Shown: piece after piece, positions 1 to 12,248 of the stretch | Numbering within the stretch: the stretch's first letter is position 1 | How the letters are laid out: every line of letters starts with the position of its first letter | From: Desmodus rotundus | Taxonomy: Eukaryota > Chordata > Mammalia > Chiroptera > Phyllostomidae | NCBI RefSeq assembly: GCF_022682495.2 | Contig: NC_071395.1 | Location: forward strand, 57,427,242-57,491,241 | DNA: 64,000 nucleotides | Direction of reading: 5' to 3' | Position numbers and translations under genes: made by a program | The notes under the pieces: generated by a model | What the model was told of the DNA's origin: nothing | Database searches by the model: none | The model's input: the letters and a program-made list of their open reading frames with translations, nothing else

Positions 1-127
1 TTAGATTATTTTCATTTTCACTGAGTTGTAAGAGTTCTTTATGTATTCTAGCTACAAGTCCCCATTAGATATTTGAAATGCAAATATTTTCCCTCATTCT
101 GTAGGTTGTCTTTTCACTTTCTTTCAT

Positions 128-352
128 TTTTTTTTTTAACTTACCTGAGGACATGCTTAGAGAGGGGAAGGGAAGGAGAAAGAGAGGGAAATATTGATGT
201 GAGAGGGAATCATTGATGGACTGCTGCTCATACATGCCCCGACCAGGGACGAAACCTGCAATACAGGCACATGCCCTGACCAGGAATTGAACCAGCAACC
301 TTTTGCTTCATGTGAGGATGAACAACCCATTGACCACACTGGCCAGGGCAGG
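128..352 (-). mobile_element. Old VES-like tRNA-derived SINE
   Basis: Read on the minus strand, the element begins with a tRNA-like head ('GGCCAGTGTGGTCAATGGG'). A B-box-like motif follows (GGTTCAATTCC, plus-strand 283-293), then two copies of a 'gtcrgggcatgt' phrase, a CT-rich stretch and an A-rich tail, seen as the T run near 128-138 on the plus strand. This is the architecture of bat VES-type SINEs, which are RNA polymerase III products mobilised by L1. The head is diverged from the copy at 46,969, and no clear target-site duplication is visible, so it is an older insertion. Confidence 0.72.
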
Positions 353-2769
353 ATCCAATGCTTTTTAATGTCATGTTTGGTGTCACATTAATTCACCTTT
401 TATGCCAACCCTCAGGGAACAAGAGATGGGAATGGGAGCCCAAACTGTACATAACCAGGTATGTGACCTTGAGCAAGTCAGAGCCAGGGGGCAGGGCTGT
501 GGAGAGGCCCGGCACCTCAGCTCAGCTTTCTGTCTCTTTCATTATTACCTCACCTGCCACTTACGAAGCAGCCCAGACCTAACTTCGAATCCAAGTCCCC
601 ATGCATTGGGAAATCACAGACCTCTGTATCCATTCTACTGAGATGATTATGATTACAAACCAAGTCCTTTATCATGTATTCTGGAAAGGAAAGCTATGCA
701 ATGTAATCAGAATTCATAATTAAACTGTAATAAATTGGGGCAAATATTGTCAGATAAGAATGAAAGAAAGGATAGAGGAGGAACAAAAGAAGTGGTTTGA
801 TTATATTAATTTCTTAATCTTCCAGAGAAAGATCCATAGTTATCGATAAGCTGCTAAAGTTGATAGATGTAAGCTTAAAAATACTATATGAAGTTTTAAA
901 AGCCACAACTAGTAAAAGTAATATATACCTTCCAAATAACTGAAGATGGAGGATCATATAGCAAATATGGAAAACTAGAAAAATAGCAAAAAAGCATAAA
1001 AACAAACATAAGCAACAACAAATACAACAAAAAACATAAATGGTCAGATTGTTTTAAAAAATCTCTATGACTTGCAAAAAAATGTTAAAATTTACAAATT
1101 TATGCAAGGCCAGAAGAGTTTTCTAAGCAAGAGTTTCCATTAACTGAAGAACAAAGGTGTCCTTGACATCAGTGCCCAAGGAAGGCAGGCCCAGCACCAG
1201 AAGGATGCCTTGATGTCTGTTGCTGGGCCCAATGCAAGCAGAGCCTCCCCCAGACCCACCCCCCCGCCCTCACCTGCCACTGCTTCTGTCATGCTGAGTG
1301 AGCACAGGTGGGCGGCTTGGACTCTGAGCCTCAGCATCGCAGCAGTGAGCGAGGGTGAGAACCATGCGTGTGCACTGGTGTGGGGGTCAAAGGCATGCGC
1401 ACTCAGCGTCATGCCTAATAAACTGGGCCGTTATTATCAATATCATTTGTAACATGACTTGTCTAGAAACATCCATAACAAAGAATTCACAAAGTTAAGG
1501 TTTGGGGTGAGTTTTGCTTGTTTATTAGTGTTTTCCATATTTTTGCAACGGGCAATACATCAAAACAGACAATTTGGAGAAATGTCCAGGAAAGGGTTGG
1601 GGGAAGAAAGAGAAAGATAAGGGAGCAAAATGAAAGAAACCAGATACCCAGAAGGGTGCTTTGGGGGCTACGTAGCGGCTGGCCGACGGTCCCCATGGCA
1701 AGTCAGGTAGCACCAGGGCGGCTGAGTCCAGACTGTCCCGTGCTCAGCCCCTGGGCAGCCCAGCACCAGGCGGCCCTCCAGGAAACACGGCTAGCCTACC
1801 AGCCTGGCTGAGACAGAGAAGTCAGCAGGTCGGGTCCAGACCCTGGGGCTCTGCTCATCTGTCACAAGAACTGACACTCGGACTGCCACATGGGCCTGCT
1901 GACATTTTGCAGGGCTTGCTCAGCACAAAGACTACATTGGGGAACGTCCCCAGTCACAAATTAACATTCACATAAATAACAGGACGCTCTCCACTAAAGA
2001 AGAAAAATGATTCTTGTTGCAGGAACATTCACCAAAATGGCAAACAAATGGAATTTTTCTTTCTGAGCTCTCATATTTCACAGCTGGGCCCCAGAACGTT
2101 GGGCTGTGAGGTGAGGGAGAGCTCAGAGAGTCAAGTCCATGTCCCTCCCTCCAGGCCCTGCTGGCAGCTCCTCCCCTGGGTGGGCACCCAGCCCTGGGGC
2201 AGCCAGCCTTACATGGGGAATGCGCTAGCTAGACCCCACACCTTGTGCTCTGTCCCAGCAGCCTCCCATCCTCCCAGAAGCCTGCACACCTGCCTCCTCA
2301 CCTCCTGGGACATGGCTGGGCCAGCAAGTCTGAGCTCCATCACACCAGCCCATCCACACTGAACCTGCTGAGTGGTCAGGGGCTGGGGTGGGGCACTTGC
2401 CTAGGGGTGCCAGCGCATGCTCTTCCCCTAGATATGTGTTCTTTGGGGTGCTAAGGATGATTAGGAGGGAGCTAATACCCCCATGACCAATGTCGCTGGT
2501 GACAGGTCAAGGTGTCACCAGCCACCTGCACTCACGAAGCCCTGGGCCCCTTAGACACTGCTGCCTAACCACCCAGAGCCCCAGGAGACTCACCCTGGGG
2601 AGCAAAGCCCCTGTGTCCTGCTGCGAGGCCCATCGGCCTGGGGACCCCCACCTCCCATCAGCCTGTACACAGCCTTACCCCACTTTGCTGGGCTTCTACA
2701 CTGCAAGAGGAAGCTGCCCACGGGTTGCTGAGCTGGCACCTCCACCAGGCCTGTCCTTGTCCAGTCCAG
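353..2769. other. Single-copy DNA without identifiable gene
   Basis: Positions 445-485 contain a phrase like the MIR core (tgtgaccttgagcaagtc), a possible short MIR relic. Positions 650-1,130 are AT-rich and unassigned. From 1,140 onward the DNA is GC-richer, with short open frames on both strands but no recognisable protein. A minus-strand AATAAA lies at 1,521-1,526 downstream of sequence that could be a 3' untranslated region; this is weak evidence for a transcript end. Confidence 0.4.
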
Positions 2770-3110
2770 TCACTTAACAAAGCGCCACAGATGGGGGCTT
2801 CAAACCCAGACAGTTATTTCCTTATAGCCCTAGAGACCTGGACATTGGCAGAGTCAGTTCCTTCTGAGGCCTCTCTCCTCAGCATGTGGACAGCTGCCTT
2901 CTCTGTCCTCACATGGTCGCCCCTTTGTATGTGTCTCGTCTTGGTCTCTCATAAGGACAGCAGTCTGACTGGATGAGGGACCCACCCTGAGGACTTCATT
3001 TTAAGTTAACCTCCGTAAAGTCCCTATCTCCAAATGCGGTCCCATTCTGTAGAGCTAAGGGTCAGGACTTGGACATATCAATGGAGGGGACAATCCAACC
3101 TAGAACAGCC
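2770..3110 (+). repeat. Ancient mammalian LTR-like interspersed repeat
   Basis: The stretch resembles a repeat familiar from many mammals. It has an 'ctgccttctctgtcctcacatgg' type phrase, then 'ataaggacagcag', then 'aaagtccctatctccaaatg', and ends near 'ggggacaatccaacc'. I believe it is an old ERVL or MaLR-class LTR fragment but cannot fix the family. It is non-coding and heavily diverged. A RepeatMasker search would decide the name. Confidence 0.45.
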
Positions 3111-4181
3111 TCTGTGCCTCAACATCCCCTGGATTTGGAGCTGGCTGCTGGCAGAGTGCCACATGGGTCCGAGGCCAAGAGTGACAGAGTGGGAGGAGCT
3201 GCTATTCAGGGCATGCCTCTGGACAGTAGGAAGAGGGGTCCCATAGGGCAGGTGGCCCTCAGGAGCACACCTCAGCAGGCAGGGATTAGACAGGAGAAAG
3301 TCTGTATTCCTGGGCCATTGGAGCATACTAGGGCTGACACGTGTGATGCCCCACACTCCTTCCTCCTCCTCAGGGCATCCCTACTCCCGTGATGGCAATG
3401 AGCACAGGCCTGGGAAACAGCCCTGAAGAGCAGGTATGAGGACTGGCCTTCCAACCCAAACCCCGCTCTGGGGACCCACGGGATCCCTGCTCCAGAGCCA
3501 CACAGGGGCAGCTCCAGGCTGGTGTCATTCCTCCATTCCTGGGGAAAGACTGGCTATAATCCAGAGGTCAGTCAGGGCTCATGCCAAGGGGCTCCCCAAA
3601 TGCTCGCAGCATCCCAGATTTTTCTGGGGACCTGGAGGCTGAGCCTCCACTGCTGCTGGGAAGCAGGGGCTGCAATGCTATATGGGTAGCACATTCAAAA
3701 CAGGTCGCCATGCCCTGGCCAGAGAGGAAGCCTGGTCCAGGTGCCCTGGAGGCCGCATCCTGTTCCACATGTTGGCCATCCTTCCAGGCAAGCATGTAAG
3801 GTCAGAGGGGAGACATGGGCTCACCCAGGGTCCAGGTGCCTGGCAGCTGGGCAGCACTGCTACCCAGGGAGCTGAGGGGCAGCTTGACCTGGAACACCCT
3901 TCACCCAGGTCACTTCAGGGTGGGGACAGGCCAGGACCAATCAAGGCCACTGCAGAAGGTTGGGAGCCAGGCCATGCTGACAGCTGTGAGGGAAGATGTG
4001 CTTCCCTGTGAAGCAGGGCAGAAACCAAAAATAAAACCCGGTGGGGACAGTGTTGGCTACCACGTGGGCTGCCCCAGGGCAAGTCCTGCACTCCCTGTGT
4101 AGCATGTCTCGGCCTTCTTCTCCTTGAGCCTCAGTTTCCCCAGAGGTACAACAAGGTATTGGGAAGTTAAGACTTGGGAGA
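3111..4181. other. Single-copy GC-rich DNA, no gene recognised
   Basis: Short open frames occur on both strands without any protein signature. No CpG-rich promoter or repeat is evident, apart from a MIR-like 'gagcctcagtttcccc' phrase near 4,124-4,142. Confidence 0.4.
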
Positions 4182-4226
4182 GCGGGGGGGGGGGGGGGTG
4201 GTGGTGTGCCGGGGGGGGGGGGGGTG
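4182..4226 (+). repeat. Two long G homopolymer runs (G-quadruplex candidate)
   Basis: Two G runs of more than a dozen bases lie either side of a short GT-rich linker. Such runs are strong candidates for G-quadruplex folding. They are also frequent sequencing or assembly error sites, so exact run lengths should be treated with caution. Confidence 0.85.
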
Positions 4227-4554
4227 AATCCTCTGTGTCCAGATGTGCTAGGCCCAGATCTGGAAGTTTCCAAGCAAAGGAGCCTGGCTTTCACCTCCCA
4301 CCGTGGGCCTCACCTCCCCAGGTTCCTAGGCCACTGCCCCTCTCTAGCCATCTCAAGCCTAAGGCTCTCAGCCTTACTTTGGTTTCCTTCAAATCTGGGT
4401 TCTTTTCCTGCCTGGACCTCTGGGGCCCTATGGTATCCAGGGCAGGTTGACCGCCAACCGTCCTCTGCCCAGCGGGCAGCCATGCCAGGGCCCGAGGCCC
4501 TCTGCCGCCCCAAACAAAAATCAGGCCACACCATCTGACAAGGATCATGTCTGG

Positions 4555-4560
4555 TTTATT
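4555..4560 (-). terminator. Candidate poly(A) signal AATAAA, minus strand
   Basis: The minus strand reads AATAAA followed by a GT- and T-rich stretch (through about 4,515), as expected of a cleavage and polyadenylation region. About 150 bases upstream on the same strand an open frame closes with TAA at 4,713-4,715. This is suggestive of the 3' end of a minus-strand transcript, but such hexamers also arise by chance. Confidence 0.3.
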
Positions 4561-4712
4561 TTGGGAAGAAAGAGCTCTAAGGGCCAGGTTCTCTGGGCCA
4601 CAGCCAGGCTGCTCCCAGGCCTTCAGACACCACTCCTGCTGCGTCCCCACTCGTCATCGAGTGCTGGTCCAGGGTGAGGGGCTGGCTCGTCACCAATGAC
4701 CTTGGACGGTGA

Positions 4713-5117
4713 TTAATCCCAGAGCTGGGGTGGCAGCCCCCACGGCCCCGGGTCCCATGCGAGCTGCCGGAGACTGGACAGGAAGCTGAGCAGCAAGGCC
4801 AGCAAGGACTGAGAGCACCGAATCAGCGCAAGCTCGGTGGGCTCACTGTCACTGACACTGCAGGGCATTTTGGTGCCCCTGGGATCCTGCTTCCTCCAGG
4901 GGTCACACCGGGAGACAGGGTCAGAGTCCCGGGGTGAGGAAAGTGATGCCAGACAGATATCCAGGACCCTTCCATATCTCCAATACTTCCCAGACACCCA
5001 GGGCATGGCAAGGCACGCCTGCTGGGCAGCGCAGGGTGCCAATGACAGTGCCGAGTCTGGCTCCCGTGGCCTCCCTGGAAGCAGGCAGGAGCAGGCCCCA
5101 GACTGACCCTGAGACAA
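4713..5117 (-). other. Unrecognised minus-strand open frame, possible terminal exon
   Basis: A 134-codon frame on the minus strand ends at TAA 4,713-4,715. It is followed after about 150 bases by an AATAAA at 4,555-4,560. An AG that could act as splice acceptor lies at about 4,861 (ctgcag on the minus strand), although the pyrimidine tract in front of it is poor. The last part is leucine- and serine-rich (residues near 'SLLALLLSFLSSLRQL'). I do not recognise the protein. It could be a true last exon, a lncRNA exon or chance; GC-rich DNA yields frames of this length easily. Confidence 0.2.
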
Positions 5118-5257
5118 GGCTGCCCGAAGGCACGCTGGCTCTCACCTGCCACCGGAGCCTGCCTCCCTTTCTCAGGGCTGCCTGGAGGCAATGCACCCAC
5201 CCCTGAGGCAGCTGCCTCACCAACCCCTCCTGCCCCCACATGTGAAATGGAGCTGCC

Positions 5258-5880
5258 GCGTGTAGAAAACAGTAAAGAGGTTCCTCCAAAAACTACGGAA
5301 AGAATTCCCATATGACCTAGCAATTCCATTTCTGGGTAAAGACCCAAAAGAACTGAAAGCAGAGTCTCAAAGAGATAGTAGTACACTCCCGTTCAGAGCA
5401 GCATGATTCACAAAAGCTAGAATGTGGAAGCAACCCAAGTGCCCACCAGCAAATGAATGAACGAACAAATGTGGTATATCATACAATGGAATATATCATT
5501 CAGCCTTAAAAAGAAAGAAAATTCTGCAGTATGCTACAGCATGAATGAGCCTGAGCACATTATGCTACATGAAGTCAAGTCAGTCACAAAAGGAGAAATG
5601 CTATGTGTTCCACTCACATGAGGTACACAGGAGTCAGACCCACAGAGACAGACAGTAGAGTGGAGGTTCACAGGGGCTGAGGGAGGGGGACGGGGAGTTG
5701 GTGTGTAGTGGGGACAGAGCACCAGATTTACCAGATGAGAACGTTCTGGGGTTGGATGCTGAGCATGGTTGCACAGAGCTATGATGTATTTAACACCACT
5801 GAAGTGTGCACTTAGAAATGGTTAAGATGATAAATTTTATGTAAAATGTATTTATCACAATGCAAAAAATTTAATTATAT
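5258..5880 (+). mobile_element. Old L1M LINE 3' end (ORF2 tail and 3' UTR)
   Basis: The sequence matches the conserved end of L1 ORF2 in plus orientation, although heavily diverged. It runs through 'cctagcaattccatttctgg' and 'gcaacccaagtgcccacc' to 'acaatggaatat', then into a 3' UTR of the old L1M type ending near 'gataaattttatgt'. Stops and frameshifts interrupt every frame, so it is a dead 5'-truncated copy. It represents an early placental L1 subfamily rather than the young L1 at 22,821. Confidence 0.8.
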
Positions 5881-8798
5881 TCAAGCATGAGAAGAAAAAA
5901 ATACTAGATCCAACTTGAACATGTTCTAACTTGCCAAATTTGGGATAATTTGAACAGAATAACTAATGATAGTTATGGGTTCTAACCCATAGATTAAATC
6001 AACATACAGAATCTATACTGATATAAATACATAATAGAATAATAAACAACTGGGGCAGTAGAAGCAGCTCTCCCCCACAGGGGATTTCAGTTAATCGGTG
6101 TGGAAGAAACGATGAAGGGAATCACCAAGATTAACATCACCCTAAGCGTGTAGGAGATGAGGGTCTCCATGGAATGTAAAGTCAGTGGGCAAAAGTGGGA
6201 GGGGAAGAACGTTTGCCTAAATTAAAGCATCTCCCCAAGAGAACCAGAATGGAGAACCAGCAGGTTCCAGGGAGCATCCCAGCTGAGAGGGAAGGCTTGC
6301 CAGCTGATGAGGGTCATGGCCAAGAGCAAGACAGCCCCACACCCGGAGCCCCGTGGTGGCCTGCAGGGGAACACACATCCTTCATGACGCTCCTGCCACG
6401 CGTGCACGGGCTCAGCCTGACCCGAGCAAACACACATGAGCACATGAGGCCAGGCGACAAAATAACTGACCAGTGCTCTTCAAAAGTGCCCGAAAGATAG
6501 TTGTAGGAGCCCACTCTGACTGGAGAGCACAAGGAGGCTCAACAACTAAATGCTATACGGGAGCCTGCCTGGGGTCCTGAATCAGAAAAGAGATAGGAGT
6601 GGGAGAAGAGCGGAATTCAGGTGCCCTCTGGGGTCTGTGGTGACTCTCCAGGTGGACCAGGATGTCAGCAACGGCGGAAGCTAGGGGAAGGGCATGCAGG
6701 AGATCTCTATGTTGTTTTTACAACTTTGCTCTAGGTCTAAAGTTATTTTAAGATAAAAAGCTTAAGCCTAAAATTAAGATGGCACCCCAGGCCGCTCTTG
6801 GTGCCCTCTGGCCAGTTCATTCTTCACCATTTACTGGTCACCTGTTGGGTGCCTGTTGTCTGCCTTCTCCTGGGACAAACACACCAAACACACCAGGTTT
6901 CTCTGGGGTGTCCCCATGTCCAGGGCCAGCCCTGTATGAGCAGGAGGTCTAGGGGGCAGAGCAGCAGGTGCAAGGGCCCTGAGGAGAAAGTGAGCCCTGC
7001 AAACTCCAGAAACACCAAGGAAAACAGTGTGGCCAAGGCAGGGCTCACAGGAAGAGACCCGCACCTGACCGGTACCCACATGGGCCCCGCAGCTGCCTTC
7101 GGGGCCCTGTCCAACCCTCTGCTCTGCACTGCAGCCCTAGATGCCCCAGGGCTCCAGGACTCCTGCCTATGAGGTTGCCCCAGGGTCCCAGGCAAGCAAG
7201 ACACTCCCACTGATCCAAGGGGTATTTCTTCTGTGGATATGTGCGTGGGACTGAGCCAGGAGAGGCATGGTGACACCATGGTTTTGGTGACTCTCAATCA
7301 CATCTGACACAGAATGAGTTCAGGCCCTTGTCCACCCCGGCTCCAGGGGCAGCGCCACCCTGACTGCAACACTTGGTGCTCCTGGGCCACAGCAGCAGGA
7401 CAGCTCCACCCTGTGCATCTACGATGGGGGGCCTGCCCACGATCTTGAGGCTCCATGCCACTGGAGGCTGCCCCATGGGTCTGAGGGCTCCCTGAGCTGT
7501 TGCTCTGTCCTCTCTTGCCTCCAAGCAATGGTGGACATCAAGTTCCTCCAGGCTGGCCTGCGGAGGGACGGCACAGGTGAGGCTGCTCTTCTCTGCCCAC
7601 AGATGGCGAAGTGAAAGTGAGGTGGGAACCCATTCGAGGAGCGCAGTCGCAGGGCTGCAAGGAAGCATGTGGTTCTTCACTTACACCAAAAAGTTCCAAA
7701 CGCCAACTTAACATGGCTGGAGATGAACTATGGGTCACGTTTTCCTGTACACTGTGGGTCAGACCCACATGACCTCTGGTCATCACCAATGAGGCACAGT
7801 CACAGCCTTCAAGATTGCCGTGGAAGCCAGCACTCCCAGTGAGTGGACAAAGCCGAGTCCCGAGAGACACCATAACAAGTACCAGACACACAGACTTCAG
7901 AAATGCATCATAAGAGCTGTACAGCATATCTACATTGCAGGTTCGAGAGAGCCAGGCACCATCAGAGCTGCATTGCTCCCCACCCCCACCGTGGGAGGCA
8001 GAAACATGAAATTAGCCAGGATCAGCACACTTGACCATAAAGAGCACAGGAACTGGATCCTGGACCTGAACAGGAGGAGGTGGACCCCCAAGAAGGGTCT
8101 TTGCTTGCACTCATTCACCAGATGGTGAACACATGGGGCCCCACCCTTCCCACCTGGGGAGCCTACATCATGACCCAGGTAGGCTTAGGGACCTTGTCTT
8201 GTCACACATTCTTAATCAGACTACTTACACAGACAGGGCTCGGCACACCCTAGGGACAGTCCTGACCCTGGGAACAGTCTAGGATTGTTACTGAGGAGCC
8301 CTTGTGGGGAAGGGTGGGGGTTGCCTACCCACTGTGACACTTTTTTCCCAAAATGTGCATGTGACCCAGAGCCCTGACCCTGGTCCCAAGACTCCCGCAG
8401 GGTCCTCCAGGGTGCTCCATCCCCAGTCTCCTTAACTTGCCTTTAATTTCCTTCTGCATAATGAGTCACAGTCAACCCCACAGTGCCCCACTCTGCCCTG
8501 TCTTCCTGAGGTGGTCAGGAGCTCCGCCTGCAGTCTCCTGGGCCAACCCTCCCTCCGGCAGTCCCAGGCAGCAGGGCATCGCTCTCCTAGGTGAGGGGCC
8601 TCTGGCTCGAACATTGGGAGTGAGCGCTAACCCACAGCCTTCCCTCCTTGTTTGCAGGGGCTGGATGTGGGGGGCAGTCTGACCTTTGTCCCCCTGCTCT
8701 CCCAGTTAGGGGCATGATGCTGTGTTGCTTTGTCCTGACAGACCCCCACTTCCTCAGAGAGCACCAACCTTCACAAAGAGGCTGGCGTTGCACCAATT
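5881..8798. other. Mostly single-copy DNA, no gene recognised
   Basis: Positions 5,881-6,080 are AT-rich and may continue old repeat material of unknown family. Positions 6,190-8,798 are mixed GC-rich sequence with short frames on both strands that show no domain or conserved motif. No promoter-like CpG cluster is seen. Confidence 0.4.
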
Positions 8799-9058
8799 CA
8801 GCAGTTTTCCACCCAGTGTGCTGTGAGAATTTTTACAATGGGCAATACCTGACCATTTAGTCAGGGGCACTGACATCTCTTCCCTTAGACTATCAAATAA
8901 AAAAGTGACAACAACTGGCACAATAGCTGTCCGGTATGAATGAATCAAAAATGTACCTATTTTTTGGCAGATCAAAAAATATATATACATTTTGGTGTGC
9001 AGCAGAATTTCAATAATTAGTTGATATGCGCCCTGAGATGGAAAAGGCTGAATGAAAA
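8799..9058 (+). mobile_element. Non-autonomous hAT-like DNA transposon (MITE)
   Basis: The element starts near 'gcagttttccaccc' and ends near 'aaaggctgaatgaaaatgg'. These are degraded terminal inverted repeats of the CAGTGGTTTTCAACC kind typical of hAT elements. The AT-rich interior ('tcaaataaaaaagtgacaac', 'ttttggtgtgcagcag') matches a short element I recall in several mammals, but I cannot name the family. No transposase is encoded. Confidence 0.5.
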
Positions 9059-11861
9059 TGGTAGCTCTCAGTCAGGCAGAGTGATTAGCTGATTCGCACA
9101 TGACGAGCCACTCACTCTCAGGGTTTGTTTGGAGGTCAGAGATTAGACTTGAAGCAAACACTGACGTCTCAATGTGGAGAGCGTGTTGCTGCAACCGCAG
9201 TGATCCAGGGCCCTGTGTGGAGCTGCCTCTCCCCTGCAGGGGGCCAAGCCACCGAGGCCTGGCAGGCCACAGCTGGAGACACGAGGGGCAGCAGTGCCCA
9301 TGGCCTGACAGAACCCAGACCAGGTGCGCTCTGCAGCTGGCCTCCCAGGGCGGCCCCCTTTCGTTTTGTTGTCTGTTCTCTAGGATGTTAGTGCGTGTCC
9401 TGAGCCCCCAGCGGTATGCCTGGGACTGGGGGTGATGCTGATGAAAGACAGTAGCTGCTGCCAGAGTTCACAGCCCATAAACACAGCACCCAGCCAATGA
9501 ATTTTAGCGGTGCCCTTTCCTGAGCAACTTGATCCCCAAAACCGACTCCTGAGCCTGGTTAGATGCTCCATCCAGGATATGAGCGCTGTCTCAGCAGGCC
9601 CAGCCAACCCAGGGGCTGCGGAGCCGCTCCAGGGGGTCTGACCTACCAGGTGTGGCCTCAGCGTGACCTTGGGCAGGCAGTTGGGAGCTGAGGAGTGGCG
9701 GCCCTGAGACCCCACACCTTCTGAACTGCAGGCTCGAGGAAGCGGCAGGCTGCCCCAGGCCTGGCTACGTCCACTCCTGAAGCATTGCTGTTGCCCACCG
9801 GGCCTGCACAGCACTGCAGCTGCAAGGTAGACTTCCTGCAGCCAAGTGGGGGTGGGGGCAGCTACTAGAGTCTGCGGGAAGTGTCAAGATTGTGTTGAAA
9901 ATCCCTCATCTCCCTATCAGGTCAAGCAGATGTGGGCTTTATGGACCCAGCACAGTAACTCTTCCACCTCAAATGTGGAGGCCCTGCGAGGTACTCTAAA
10001 GAAGAAAGGGAAACGTCCAGCACTGAGGCTCTGTCGCTGGTCACTATGGCCGGTCGCTGTGGCCTCCAAAGCGAGTGGGCCGCAGTGGGGGCCGGCAAGG
10101 CTCCTGCCACAGGGCCCATTGGTTGGTGCTCCATACTCAGGCCCCTAGCACCCTCCTGGAGGCTGCTGGCCGAACTGTCACCCTCAGGATGTAACAGGAC
10201 CCAGCACAAGGTACGGTACACACAGGAGCTGAATAAACAGGCTCGGAATTGGTAAGGGAAGCTGGCTTTGAAAAGACACATGCCAAACATGGTCTCTGCT
10301 TCTCTCCCCTCCGCCGACACCATGCCGGGCTGCTCTCCAGCGGCCCTCACCTCTGCCCTGCCATTCTGCCCTGACCTGCTGGAGGCTGGGTGGACTGGTG
10401 GCCCCGCCCCGGCTCCTAGCAAAGGGGGGCACCCACAGGAAGTCAGAGGCTTCGGAGAGAGGCTATTCCTTCTGCTTGGCCCTGCGGGCCCAGGGGTCAT
10501 CCCCGAGGCCCACCCACCCCCGTGGGTCCCTTATCCTGCTTGAAGCTCAGTAAGACATGCCTTCCTGCCACGCCCTTCCAGAGCACCCGAGGGGAGCTGG
10601 GTCTGCCAGGGCCCTGACTGTGGTGACAGTCCCATGTGCTGGGTTCAGGATGGGATCTCCACACTGTAGCCTGATGCTCTCCCTGCAGCCCACAGGATCA
10701 GTCTGCTCTCCGTGACCATGACTCAGGCAAACAAAATCCAAGACCCGCCTAGAACATTCTGAGCCAGGTACCCAAGCCCCTCCCACTGCTGCTGTGGGCC
10801 TTCTGGAACAGGAGGAAAGAGTCACCGCAGGCTGGAGGTTCTAGAAGGAACTTAGGAACAGCCCGCTGAAGCCTCCCTCCCACCCTAACTTCCCTTCCAG
10901 CTGAAGCAAGCTGTGGCTCTCTTCTGGGAATGTGGTGACATGTAGCCCACGGACCTTGGAAACAGGCTGCCATGAAGTGGGGAGGGCCCTGGAACCAAGG
11001 ACACCCCATCCAGGAGGGAACATCCCTGACCTGTGGCCTGCTGGGGCCCCTCATGCTGTGGGCACCACAGGGGCCAGGAAGGTTGCTGGCCCTACTCTGC
11101 AGGCCGGCACTGCCCTCTGGGAAGGCCCCGCCGGCGGTGGACAGGGAATGAGCAGCATGCAGACAAGGAAGGCTCAGCCAGAGGAGCAGGGACAGCCAGC
11201 AGCTGCTGGGCTGGTCAGGTGTAAGTCCTCTTGAACACAGTTATGAAACAATAGAAAAATCGAAGACAGATCCTGACACAGAAGACACATATTTTTTAGA
11301 AGAATACAGTAGTGATACCAAGTGCTAAGAAGCCTGAATTTCACCCACAGTGAAGTCTGTTGGTGCGTGTGCAACTGTGGGTGACACACTCCAGCCCTGT
11401 AGTCCATGGGTGTTGGCTGGGTTCTGCTCACTGGCTTTCCAAGAAACTTAAGTTTAAGGAGGTTTTAAAACTGAAAGGTAATAGCAAGATAAAAGTAGCA
11501 TGTGTATCTTCTAAGTCACTGCAAAAGAAAAAAACATAGAAAACATTCCAGGTAGCAAAAGACAAGAAAAACGATTTTAATTACTAATTAAGCAAGTCTT
11601 TGCTGAGACCTAAGGAAGAGAAGATGCGGGTGAGAACAGTCAGGAAGAAGCCTCGGGTGTGAGGTCGTCAGGAGAGGGTGGTGGGAGGGCCTAACATGTA
11701 GCCAGAGCAGGGTGTTGGAGGAGGGGAATGTGTGGGCTGCTGTGGAAGGGCAGGCCTCAAGGCCCTACCGAGACCTGCTGAGGACCAGGAGGGGCAAAGA
11801 GGGCAGAGGTCAAGGCCAAGCCAAGCTCCCTAGAGTACAGCCCTGCATGTCAGAAACCCTG
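9059..11861. other. Single-copy GC-rich DNA, no gene recognised
   Basis: There are several frames of 100-190 codons on both strands, the longest on the minus strand at 9,922-10,500. None carries a recognisable domain, signal peptide or family motif. No repeat family is recognised before the HAL1 tail. Confidence 0.4.
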
Positions 11862-12248
11862 TACTAAAATGACAGCAAACTCCCAGTTATTAACAACCAC
11901 ACCTAAAACAAAAACAAGAGCAAACTAAGCAAACAACTAGAACAGGAACAGAACCACAGAAATGGAGATCACATGGAGGGTTATCAACAGGGGAGTGGGA
12001 GGGGGAGAGGGTGGGGGGGAGGTACAGAGAATAAGTAGCATAAATGGTAGGTATAAAATAGACAGGGGGAGGGTAAGAATAGTGTAGGAAATGTAGAAGC
12101 CGAAGAACTTACATGTATGACCCATGGACATGAATTATAGGGGGGGAATGTGGGAGGGAGGGGGTGTGCAGGATGGAGTGGAGTGAAGGGGGGGAAATGG
12201 GACAACTGTAATAGCATAATCAATAAATATATTAAAAAGAAAAAAAAA
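11862..12248 (+). mobile_element. HAL1 3' end (5'-truncated half-LINE copy)
   Basis: This is a plus-strand copy of the 3' UTR found antisense at 19,544-19,940. It shares 'ttattaacaaccacacc', a G-rich polypurine stretch (about 11,990-12,080) and 'gacaactgtaatagcataat', and ends in an A-rich tail at 12,232-12,248. I count roughly 20 differences over about 370 aligned bases by eye, so the two are the same family. It contains no ORF1 sequence and is severely 5'-truncated. No convincing target-site duplication is visible. Confidence 0.8.

Noticed and set aside
9922..10500. 192-codon minus-strand frame as a host exon
   Set aside because: No recognisable protein features and no convincing splice sites at its ends.
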